A DNA stretch of 64,000 bases. Source: Epiperipatus broadwayi (lineage: Eukaryota; Onychophora; Udeonychophora; Euonychophora; Peripatidae). The notes beneath the pieces were generated by a model. The model did not search any database and was not told where the DNA came from. It saw only the letters and a list, made by a program, of their open reading frames with translations. Shown here piece after piece: positions 36,019-46,470 of the stretch (its first letter is position 1; every line of letters starts with the position of its first letter). The stretch is taken from positions 341,259 to 405,258 of the forward strand of contig JAQFVV010006737.1 in assembly GCA_028023455.1 (NCBI GenBank), given 5' to 3'. Both the position numbers and the translations under genes were made by a program.

Positions 36019-37311
36019 TCATAACATGCTATAGGCATAGAGCCTTCCAAATTTGTAAGATCCCATTCTATTAGCTATGATCTTATAAATATAAGCAGGT
36101 AATTTTTGAAAAGGAATGGAGGTTATCAATATGAAGATTGTCACTTTAAATTTCATTCTTATCAAATAATTATAAAACAAATCACTAAGATCAGATAAAT
36201 TATGTAAGTTCTTGCCAAAACATTCATTCTCTAATTCATCTAAAAACATAGATTCTTTATAGTAAATAAAATCTCTACAACCTTCTTCACAATGAGCCAT
36301 ATATTTTTGACTATAACTTTATCTATTCACACATTTTAATGTATTTTCATAAATTATACTTTTAAATTCTACACAATCATAAATTAAACACTTTGTATTT
36401 AGCCTGACATCATTATCATGGAGTTCCAAGAACTAAACTTATTCATAATGTTTCACCTTTCAAATAGTTTTCTATAATCACATACAATCAAATACAAGTT
36501 TTTGATATTTTATTCAAAGAAATATCCATTATTCTTAAACTTCATTGACAACCTATTCTAAGGAATAATCATGCATTTTCTTCAGCCTTCTAATTTCTTA
36601 TATAAAAATTGAAACTATTATCTTTATGATTATTACATAAATAAAACATGTCAAGATACTCTACACTTATCATGGTACACTCTTCAAAATAAAGCTTGTT
36701 CATATACTTCTTGGAAAACTTAATCCCCTGTAGTAATTTTATATCTTCAATTATTTTAAACTTATCTTTGTTACCAAATTTCCTACCTTTGTAGTCATGT
36801 ACTTTATGATAGTAAAATTACTGAGCATCTAAGATTCTTGCCTCTATAGGGAAACCACTAATTTTGTAAACATTACTTAAATAATGTAGACCAGTATCTG
36901 GAGACAGTTTATCACTATCATTTTCATCTTGGGACTCCTCAAATTTCAAACTATCATTGACTATCCATGGGACCATGATTCATATCTCTTTTATATCTTT
37001 ATCTAGATTACTTATCATTGTTTGACTGAATCTTTTGTAATGGGTCTGAAAGCAATGGTTTCAGCTATAACTTCATCCAATTTAGTTGTTAATGCATGGC
37101 TGTTAGCTTCAGCTCTTGCTTCAGTAAACTTACTGACCATTTTAGCATGTAATGAATGGTTATTAGCTTTAGGTTTAACTCTCACTTCATTAATTTTAGT
37201 AGTTAACACCTTATTATTAGCTTTAGCTTCAGCTCTCACTTTATTAAAATTAGCATCCAAAGCTCTTAGCATCATTGGCATATCTTGAAATATTCTTTTC
37301 ATATTGACCAT
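36019..37311 (-). pseudogene. Unidentified coding relic with repetitive coiled-coil N-terminus
   Basis: On the - strand, MVNMKRIFQDMPMMLRALDAN opens a 98-residue frame (37311-37015) with a repeated motif of the form A-x-ANN-x-L-x-TK-x-EV-RAEAK. This is probably a coiled coil. Another frame, largely open, follows to about 36550 and carries YKISGFPIEARILDAQ, HDYKGRKFGNKDKFKIIE and KKYMNKLYFEECTMISVEYL. After a break comes MAHCEEGCRDFIYYKESMFL to 36019, which with one TAA can be extended 5' through KCLIYDCVEFKSIIYENTLK. So about 1.3 kb was once coding, now broken by at least three stops or shifts. I recognise no domain. The helical N-terminus resembles that of the gag-like relic at 41520-43470, so a retroelement Gag is possible but unproven. 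Confidence 0.55.
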
Positions 37312-37734
37312 GCAAATACAATCAAAATTAGAAGTTTGGGGTCACTCCCATACATCAGGATTACTGCCACTGTAAAGCAAAGCACAGAAAAAAATCATTT
37401 TTCAAAATAAATGTTTTTACAATACAAAATATATTTACCAATATACAGTAAGTCTGGAGCTTGCTACAGCTTCCATTGTTGACAAAATGCAAAACATCCA
37501 ACAAAAGCACAAAAAATAATCTACCTATCCATGATAGTTAATCATTTCCAAGTTATGAAATTTTGCCCAAATAACTTTCTATTATTAAATGTATATATTT
37601 TTCTCTTATATTAAAATTGACATAATTATCATACACAAATCAAAAAATATTATCATAAAATATTATTGTTAGCATAAAGTCATTTAAATCACTTATAGCT
37701 AAAAATAAGAAAAATAAAATTATAACTTTATAAA

Positions 37735-38465
37735 ATATTTATCAAGCCATTACATCTGGGTGTCAAACCTGTAATGATAAATAATGTGGGAAGCTGGTTT
37801 TTTAAATATTCCATGTATTTGAATAACAAATCTGTACCATATATGTAAAGATAATGGGAAGTGAGATTGGCTTTTCCTATTTAATATTCTCTATAAACTG
37901 ATCCAGACAAAAACTGTAACTATAAATAATAGATCAATAATAATAAATCTCTCATTTCAGGCTAGCTAAACTTATAAAAGATAAACATATTTGCATCTAA
38001 AATTCTTCTATTACATATGTGCATATTTCATTTTATTGATCACCAAATATATTTAAAATAGATAGACATATAATCCTAAAGTGATTTTTAATGTAAACAT
38101 TATCATTTCCCTTTTATACTACAATGTTGTACTATCTAATAGCAATTTAGTATAGTTAGGTGAAAGAAAAGAAAAGTGCATGCATGTTTAATATCTCAGG
38201 GTCAATATCAAAATGTCATAGCGAATTGAATGTATATGACCCAAAATCAATGATAAGTGTCGACTCATGTAAAAACCAAATTTCATAAAAATTATATACA
38301 TTTTATTGACATTTAACTGATTTTGTATTATCATTAATATCAAACCTATTTATGAAGTTACTGCAGCTTTTCAAAATATTAAAGAAAAAGAAAAAAATAC
38401 AAAAATGAAATGGAACTATTTCTACTCAGCACTGTCATCTATAAGCTAAAATGAAAAAATAAAAT
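37735..38465. repeat. 2.25-kb repeat family, partial copy C
   Basis: Begins TTATCAAGCCATTACATCTGG like copy B and follows it for about 730 bp (ATTCCATGTATTTG, AAGATAATGGGAAGTGAGATTGG, TTTTATTGACATTTAA), then stops near 38465. It lies 2.6 kb downstream of copy B in the same orientation, with the 36019-37311 relic between them. Confidence 0.8.
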
Positions 38466-39454
38466 ATGTTAATATTGCTTAGAAATGATTTCTGCACTCT
38501 GAATAATTATAGTGAAAAGAGTGCAAAAAATACTGACAGTAGCAGAAGTATACAGTGATATCATGCAAGAAAAGGGGGGATTAGCTTCTTGCTTATAATC
38601 CTTAGTTATATAAAGAATAAATCTCCCTATTTGAGATTTTTGAGAGCTTATGCCAAAACAGGAGAAATGTGAAGGTAGCTTCCAAAACAGTAACTTAAAA
38701 AAAGAGTGTTGAATAATATTACTTTCAATCAATTGACCTCCCTCTGAGTGAGACAGGCTAGGAGTTTACGATCTACTTATTTAGAGGATTAAAATGATCC
38801 TACATGCCCCTAATAAATGAATTGGAAGTTCCAAGCAGTAGTTTCTTGACATAAGTAGGATTAATAAAATAGGTCATGAGCCAGAAGCTAATTAAAATAG
38901 ACTGTAATATCCAGAGTGATTTATAACAAAAAGGAATGTGAGATTACAATTAAACTACACTATATTTCTTACTAAGATATGAACAAAACATACAGTAATA
39001 TGAACAAAACATACAGTATAGATTTAAAATTAGCAATCATTTAAAAGGAAAATATCAATGCACATAAACCGAATTACACAAAATAAAATAAAAATTTGAA
39101 ACACATGTATATTTAAAAAAACAAACAAACTTAAAACAATAAAATCATTTAACTTGTAGAATGGAAGGTACCTTAATAAATTTTATAAATGCTAGTGCAT
39201 TAGTCTTGTTGAGGGTGGTTCGTTGATCTGGATTCACTGACGGTAGGGTTGGGTGAGTTGGTTAGTGGTTTCTTTGTAGTTGTTTCTTATGGCATTATAG
39301 GGAGTTAATGGAGACACAGAGAGCATGAACCTGTCCTGGTGAAAAGCTTAGCCAATCATGATATGAGAAAACATATTGGTGGTAAGTTTAGGGTTCATTC
39401 TAAGTGAATAATAAATACAGGATCAGCTTTCTTCCAGAATATGCAGGAATCATT
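38466..39454. other. Unclassified interspersed sequence
   Basis: About 1 kb of mixed composition with no recognised domain. The part at 39190-39420 is notably G-rich (GAGGGTGGTTCGTTG, GGGTTGGGTGAGTTGG) compared with the surroundings. It may belong to the same element as the minisatellite that follows. Confidence 0.35.
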
Positions 39455-39640
39455 CTTCAATCAGAGTTTTTGCAGGAATAGTTTGTGCAAGTATCCCTCA
39501 GAGTTTGTGCAAGTATCTCTCAAAGTTGGTGTAACTATATCTCAGAGTTCTTGCAAGAATAGTTTGTGCAAGTATCTCTCAGAGTTTGTGCATCTCCTCG
39601 AGTTGATGTCTATCTCTCAGAGTTGGTGCAAGTATCTACA
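39455..39640. repeat. Minisatellite, unit about 22 bp (TATCTCTCAGAGTTGGTGCAAG)
   Basis: CAGAGTTNGTGCAAGTATCTCT recurs about eight times with substitutions and partial units (AGAATAGTTTGTGCAAGTAT is an alternative form). It is open in one + strand frame, but only because of the repeat. Confidence 0.85.
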
Positions 39641-40133
39641 ATAGCCTGATTAAGCCTTTTATAGCTGAATCTTATATCTGAACCAATTACAAATTTTTTT
39701 TCTTTAATTAAAATTTATAAAATTCTTCATCTAGCTAGCAATAACTATCTAATTAAAGAAAATAAATTGCATTTTACAGATCCAGGGATTAACAAATGAA
39801 AACTTCTTTTTTTTCTTTAATTAGTCACTCTTATCCATATAAATCTTAAATGTGAAAAGCTATTTATTATACAATTTATTTTTACATAAATAATAAAAAA
39901 AAAAAAAAACTAAGCTTAGTTTTTGTTTTTTTTTTTTTTCAAAATTAAAAACTAAATATAGCTGTGAGGTTAAAATATAATTCCCATGTATTTGTACAAA
40001 CATAAAAAAAAAACTTTTAATTAAGTTTTATAAACAAAATCTAACTTATATAAATTTATTTTTAGCCCAGTAACACTTCAACTCTGTAATGGTGTTTTAA
40101 GCATCCATTAGAATATATATATATATACATATA

Positions 40134-40890
40134 CGTATCAAATGTAAATATAATTTAGCCAGCTAGATTCGAGTTTGCTAAAACAATCTTGTCATTATTT
40201 ATTTTATTTTATCACCTTGTATATAATGATGTCATCAACATGGATATCTATCATTGGGGCACGGGGTATATAACTGAAGATTATTAAATTGTTGACATGA
40301 TTGATGCTCATTATTGACATTTAAACACCATATACATATTTATTTATTTTTATTATTATTATCTAAATTTTAAATATTGTTTAAATTTTTGGATCTATTT
40401 AAATTTTTAATGTTATTATTATTTTTTTTTTACAAAATAAATATTATAGAATCTGTTCAATTGATAAAGTCTCTTTGGTTTATTAAATCAATCGTTGCAT
40501 TTACCAATAAAGATAATGCCTTATTTATATGCACACACACACACATTACTCCTTTATACTTATACTAGAAAGGTAAAAGCATTTCACTAATTGTGACTTT
40601 CATGAGGTAATCTAATTATCAGTCTGCATAGGTACATCCCTGTTAATGGAATCAAAGTCAAATTCTCCCTGAGTTCAAATACTGCATCATAACAGAACCG
40701 AAAATGGGGTGACAGGTGGATATACTGATCCAAATTGCCTCTAGATTTAATAAATGAGTGTTAAGCTGCTCTGTTGGATATGGGTGCAATCATAGGTTGT
40801 GTGCATTATCACATCAACTCCGGCAGCCTACCTGAAGACCCTAGGTCTGACTGTAGTTAGATGTGACCCTCTCTTCCAATGCCATCATCC
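40134..40890 (+). repeat. LTR-like direct repeat, left copy
   Basis: About 757 bp, collinear with 48137-48855: CGTATCA-ATGTAAATATAATTTAGCC at the start, CATGGATATCTAT, CTAATTATCAGTCTGCATAGG, and TTCCAATGCCA-CATCC at the end. The two copies face the same way and bracket gag-like and integrase relics on the + strand, as LTRs would. The left end lies inside TA/CA simple sequence, so the terminal bases cannot be fixed and no TG...CA is claimed. Confidence 0.65.
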
Positions 40891-41125
40891 AGACTCTTTC
40901 ATCCGGTATCCAAAATGTTGGGAATGAGCATAAACCTCACCATCTTTTAGTTTCAAGGGAGGTCCAGTCATTGAACTGGAGATTTTTTAAAAAAAATTTT
41001 TTTGAACATTTTATTTGAACTTATTCTCGGTATAACAGACCTCTTAATCTAAAACTACTGTTGTACTTTATATTCCTAATAAGTAATTAGTATATCCAAT
41101 TATCAAGAATGAACATGATAAATCT

Positions 41126-41147
41126 AAACCCAATTCCAAATAAATGC

Positions 41148-41186
<39 letters not shown>

Positions 41187-41200
41187 TTGGAATTGGGTTT
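41126..41200. repeat. Perfect 20-bp inverted repeat around a (TA)n loop
   Basis: AAACCCAATTCCAAATAAAT at 41126-41145 is exactly reverse-complemented at 41181-41200, with an almost pure TA loop of 35 bp, itself able to pair. More TA follows to 41220. Confidence 0.95.
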
Positions 41201-41519
41201 ATATATATATATATATATATAAGGCTATGAATGCATGATTAATAATTAGAGACTAAAATAAATAACTAATTAATAAACTAAATTAAAATAGGTGAGTCAG
41301 GCAAAGTAAAAAAGAAATTAGGCTAAAATGTAGTCAATTAAAACATCAGAAGTAAAATTAATATGGAAGTTAAGGCTAGATGTGAAATGGTTAGGGATAA
41401 TATGAAAACCAACAACACTCATCCATTTGCATTATTTTAAAAGATTATTTAAATATTTGGTTGAATAACTGGACTTGTTATACTCAGAACTGGAAAAAAA
41501 TATCAAATATGGAGTCAAA

Positions 41520-43470
41520 ACATTTTGAATATGGTAGTAGTGATGTTGAGGGGGGTCCATCACTGAGGATGATCATTTCCTACAGGTATATAGTGAGGAT
41601 AAAATGATTACTGAAGCTCAAAAAACTTATTGAGGAGACAGCTCAACTGAGTGGGATTCAAGTAGCACAAGCCATGGAATATCTAAAGAGTTAATGCAAA
41701 TGCTCCAAGTGATAAAGGCTAATATAAATAGTATGAAGGCAAAGATTGCAACAAAGGCTAATATGGATAATTTGAAAGCTGAGTTGGCAACAAAGAATAT
41801 CAATAATAGTTTGAAAACAAAAATGGACAATATGGGAAAGAAAACAAATTATAATATGGGCAATGTTACCCTAGAAGATGGTAAGGACAGTTTACCTGAC
41901 AAACCTTATCATTGGCATAACTGGTGCATTGCTCATGGTTGATATTGGATGTACATCTTTAGAATTATCCAAAGGTAGTACAGGATGGTTTCAATTTAGC
42001 TTAGATAGAAAACTTACTACTATGTATTCTAGTGGTGGCTCATATGATTTGAGAGATCATGAATGAATTTTAGAAAATTACAGAGTGCACATAGTCAAGC
42101 TAAACCTGGTACTTCTAATCAACCTATTATATCTTTACCTGATTCTACACATTTAACTATTGGAAATTGGTCTTTTACATGTGAAAGAGTTAATGAAATT
42201 ATTATTCGCAACTCAGATGAACAGCAACAAGTTATTATTTTATGGGAAGACTTACCTGGTTTTATTTTTGAATCTAATTGAGGTACTAAACATTCTTTTC
42301 CTGCTGAAACTTCACTTGCCCCTGAATTTTCTGGTGGTTGGATGTCTCAGGTCTCCAAAGATGTGATAGAAGATAATATTCCCAGTATTATTTTGGAAAA
42401 TATAGTACCAGGTGTGGATCAAACTAACCCAGATACTCAAATACCAACCCCACAAATAATGCAAATGTTTGTAACTATACAATACAGACTAGCACAAGCA
42501 ACCAGTACTTAGAGCAAAAGACCTGCTATGAACACAAGGACTCCACATACTGTGACAGTCTCCAAAGCAAAGTTCCACTAGCTCAAATCACTACCACAAA
42601 AGAAAACTGTCACATCCAATACATTGTCACACAACAGAGTAATGACATAGAAAATCATGACAGCTATGCTGAAGCAGTTGAACCCGATTTGAAAAATTTA
42701 AAAATGCAGATATGAATGAAGCAGATTGTCTCCAAAAATACAAAAGTTATGGGAACATAACAAATAGAGATGGACCAAAGGATTTAGTGTGATGAGAAGA
42801 GAAAGGATGAAGTAGAGGATACCCTGGAAATTAAAATTAAAGATCTTGATATGAAAAGTGATTCTTGTTCAGAAGTCTCTCTCCCACATCAAATAATGTC
42901 TGAGATAGAGAACTTTTTCTCAAAACCATCATGGATACTCAAGTATCAAATACACAAGTCACTATCCAGCTAATAAATCCCACAAAATATTGGCAACACT
43001 GACAGAAAAAAAATTCAATTCACTGAATCACATAGAAAGCTCATACCACAAGCAACTTACCTTTAGATAATGCAAATGTGACCTAGATTATAAATCTCAG
43101 AAGTTCAAGAAAGATAAGCCAGATAATACTGTCAAATACCAAGTGAGGCCAAGATCACAAGACCCCATGGCTAACCATGAATTAGATGATGAACCCATGG
43201 GAGTCAAGACTTCACATCATGAAGGCATCATGGTGGAATAAGTGAAGATAGGTATTATGGCAAACAAATGGAATATGTACTTGGGATTATACCCATGCAC
43301 TCATATTTAACATCAAAGCAAAGTTAAAGAATTCTCCAAGCATGATATTGATGAACTGAATGACTACCATCTGAATAAAGCTTTACTAACTATAATGGCT
43401 AACCTAAAAAAGGCTGTATCAATAAAAAGTCCAACATTCAAGGCAGAAATGAAGTTAACCCTGTCTCTTC
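41520..43470 (+). pseudogene. Gag-like relic of an LTR retrotransposon, + strand
   Basis: Helical frame with repeated KA-N-MDNLKAELATK motifs (41694-41880), then GCTSLELSKGSTGWFQFSLD and GGSYDLRDH. In the next frame come [64 protein letters not shown], and after several stops LGLYPC and DIDELNDYHLNKALLTIMANL. So nearly 2 kb keeps long, mostly open stretches linked by shifts and stops. No zinc knuckle or protease is seen. The Gag call rests on the coiled-coil start and its place between the left LTR-like repeat and the integrase relic on the same strand; the middle part matches no domain I know. Confidence 0.5.
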
Positions 43471-43479
43471 CTTGTCCAG

Positions 43480-44396
43480 TTAAAATGATCATAGCTTCAA
43501 GTCACTCAAATTCTGGCATTTTAAATGCTATGGTAAAGAATTTATGGTCATTTTAAAGCTTAAAAAAGTACCATAAGATGCTGCTCTCTCTCAAATTATT
43601 TTACAAGTAAAAAATCAATATATTTGACATTTAAACTTTAACAACGGTAGAAGGGCAGTCTTTTCTAGATGGTGATTGGTTGATTGTCATTCAAGGCTTG
43701 TCAATAATTTTTCATCTTTGTTTTGCATTTCAAAATGAAAATGAATGTTTTAGAGTGTTTTTTTTTAGTATTTTTTTACACATTATAAATTATTTTCATA
43801 AAATATATTGAAAACATAATTATTTAAAAAACAGTAGATTTTAGTTTAAAAATGTATACTTTTACAGGAACGTAAATTGAAAAAGAAACCAGCGCTAACA
43901 ACAATTTTCACATCTTCAACAGTTTACATTGCCCCAAGCTCTTGATTTAATTTTCAAATAAAAATTAATGTTTTAGAATATTTTTCTGGCATTTATTTAC
44001 AAATTATAATATACTTTGGTAAAATATGCTGAAAATATAAATTATTTTAGGAAAATAGTAAGATTTTAGTAAAAATTATTTACTTTTATACAAACATAAT
44101 TGAGAAAGAAAATCATTGACATAAGCAACATATTTTAATAGGTTGCTAACATTCTTTTTAAATTTTCTGCTATAAAATATTTTTATAATTATTCACAGAA
44201 ATTTATTTTTGAAAAAACTTTCATTCATTTTCATATTCTGACAAATTATTAATTTGCTTTTTACAAATGAAACTAAAACAAATATAATATTAAAATATGA
44301 ATATATATTTTACTGCTGATTCTGTAATTGACCAATCAAAAGTCTAGAGTTTTACCTCACTTGGCCAGTAAAATAAATTGCAACTGAATGGGTTAA
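43480..44396. mobile_element. TTAA-flanked MITE, copy 3, internally duplicated
   Basis: Begins TTAAAATGATCATAGC and ends GAATGGGTTAA. Blocks shared with the other copies include ATAAGATGCTGCTCTCTC, TTTTACAAGTAAAAAATCAAT and CACTTGGCCAGTAAAAT. At 917 bp it is about 150 bp longer than copies 1 and 2, because the part with AATGTTTTAGA, ACAAATTATAA and AAATATGCTGAAAA occurs twice (about 43740-43880 and 43960-44110). It interrupts the + strand LTR element between the gag-like and integrase relics. Confidence 0.7.
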
Positions 44397-44639
44397 TGGA
44401 TTTGGTCACCTTAGGTTTAAATTATGGCACAGTAAGTCTCTCCATAATCAAGAAAATGACCAAATCATAGGAAATTATCAGGTGATAATAAAAACAACCA
44501 TACTGCCTGCTAAGAAACAAAAAGGTACCCAGTTCCATAAATTGTGCAACACTTATGAAGATCCCTTCACATTCATTAAGCATGTGAATGAAAGTATTTA
44601 AAAGGAGAAGCACATGTAAATGGAAGGACTTCATAGATT

Positions 44640-44929
44640 GTAACCCTGGAACATGGACATGGTCATTTTACAATGACTGAACCCACTATGTTGTTGTCAC
44701 AAAAGAATAAATATATGTGTATAAGAAAACAAAAGATTGACAATGATGTTGACATGGAAAGAAGACATTTAATGTCAACTAGGAGATAAAAGAACACACC
44801 CATATATTCATTGAAATACAAATTATGATCACCTGGTCAATAAACATAGGATATAAGCCAAATAAGCAATGCAATAATGCCATGAAGTGATAACACTATT
44901 TGTAAAGCAATAAGATATAGACTCATATA

Positions 44930-44972
<43 letters not shown>

Positions 44973-45290
44973 ATTGAGATAAATGTAAAAATAATTAGAC
45001 AAAAAGCCTATAAACCACTAATTAGAAGAGCCAAACAAAGAAATAAAAAATGAAAGAAAAATTGCATATAATTTCCAAGTAGAGCATAAAGTGTTTGTGA
45101 AAACTCCTCATGTAAGCAAACACTGCAAAAACAAGTAACAAAAATTTTACTCACAGTATGAAGGACCATAGACCATAGTAAAATAGAGAGGTCCTAATAC
45201 TTTTTGGGTAGACATGAAAGGAGGAATTAGGGGTAATTACAATACTAGAATATTAAAACCATACCCTGCTCAATCAATATGAACATATGA
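44640..45290 (+). pseudogene. Ty3/gypsy-type integrase relic, + strand
   Basis: EHGHGHFTMTEPTMLLSQKNK near 44650-44720 matches the His half of the integrase HHCC zinc-binding domain; the two Cys are not recognisable. The DDE core is missing or too decayed, and a TA tract lies at 44927-44962. From about 45075 the frame reads FQVEHKVFVKTPHVSKHCKN, then QYEGP-stop-TIVK (45157 onward) and GPNTFWVDMKGGIRGNYN, the GPY/F-type C-terminal module in which the Tyr is now a TAG. At least three in-frame stops are present. It extends the gag-like relic upstream as a single + strand element bounded by the 40.1 and 48.1 kb repeats. Confidence 0.75.
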
Positions 45291-46022
45291 TTGCCACTTC
45301 CACCCTAACAATGCACAAAAAGTTGAAAGGAGAGGTGATAGGTGAAGTATAGGAGAAGTGAGTAAGCATCAAAAAATGTGTAATTAGGATAATGATACTT
45401 CTTTTATTATATTTATGACGGTATATTCCAATAAATATTCTGAAACATTTACAGAGATATCTTAGAACTTACCAGAATTTTTTTGTGTGAATAAATCCAT
45501 ACATGATGATGGATATTTTAATTTAAATTAATTCTTAAAATACAATAAGTCTCAAAAGAGCAGGTGAGAGAATATTAAATAAATTTATATATCATCTATA
45601 GCAGAGATACATTATTGGTCTGGTTCAAACCATAAGACCAATAAAAAGCCCTATATCAAATTCTCACTTTGAAATATGCTAAGCAGTAAAAAGCAAAATG
45701 CAAGAGAATATAGTCAGAAGTAAAGGACTAAAGAGGGAGCATAAAGGATAGGTTTCATACTCTTTCATAAACAAAAGTAATTTGTCCAATCTTGAATCCA
45801 CTTATACACTCATTAAGAGTTAAAATTTTAATTATGAAGTAAAATTTTAACCCTGTAAAAAGAGGGGAGTTTGTGAAGGAGATTTATAATCATACCCACA
45901 ACAACCTTAACTACCTGTGATGTTAGGTTATATCCAGTCAAGATTTATGTCTGACTACACTAATTAGTTTAGCCAGGATATGAAATATATGTTATAATTT
46001 ACTGCTTATAAAACTTGAGTCA

Positions 46023-46024
<2 letters not shown>

Positions 46025-46081
<57 letters not shown>

Positions 46082-46210
46082 CCCCCCCCGAGACTCTTAA
46101 CAAAAAAGAAAAAAAACCCATAGAAGAAGAATTTATCACTTAACCATTGACACCAACCCACAAAACCAAGGGGGGGAAAAAAGGAGTTTTTTTTTTAAAA
46201 TTTTGGGTTT
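46025..46210. repeat. (TA)n array followed by abnormal homopolymer-rich tract
   Basis: 55 bp of TA (46025-46079), then ten C (46080-46089), then within 120 bp runs such as seven G plus six A (46170-46182) and nine or more T. Runs of this kind, almost all lengthened, are unlike the rest of the window and could reflect sequencing or assembly error beside the TA array. Confidence 0.75.
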
Positions 46211-46310
46211 ACTCTTAAAAAAGAAGCAGTAGTTTTTGTTTTTCATATTTAGGCTTAATGTATTAATATTTTATTAGGTAACTAAAAAATGTCACATATA
46301 ACCAGATCTT

Positions 46311-46312
<2 letters not shown>

Positions 46313-46350
<38 letters not shown>
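46313..46350. repeat. (TA)n microsatellite
   Basis: About 37 bp of TA just left of the 90-bp palindrome; another short TA tract lies on its right at about 46478-46494. Confidence 0.9.
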
Positions 46351-46352
<2 letters not shown>

Positions 46353-46380
46353 TTCTAATATTTCCACAGATAAAAGATGT

Positions 46381-46470
46381 CATATTATTATTACTATTTG
46401 TGGGATATTCTGTGTAGTGAAAAAGCTTTTTCACTACACAGAATATCCTGCAAATAGTAATAATAATATG
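46381..46470. repeat. 90-bp near-perfect palindrome with no spacer
   Basis: The arms meet at AAG|CTT (centre 46425/46426) and run from CATATTATTATTACTATTTG to its complement, 45 bp each with only two mismatches (GTGGGA against the expected GCAGGA). It is flanked on both sides by TA tracts. It would form a very stable cruciform or RNA hairpin. Confidence 0.95.

Noticed and set aside
37022-37288. 88-residue + strand ORF with SALASAL-type repeats
   Set aside because: Antisense of the coiled-coil frame at 37311-37015.
38469-38732. 87-residue - strand ORF
   Set aside because: No domain and no neighbouring extension in the same frame; could be a repeat remnant, but nothing supports a gene.
39455-39640. 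CRISPR-like array of short repeats
   Set aside because: The units are contiguous and degenerate with no spacers, and the DNA is from an animal; it is a minisatellite.
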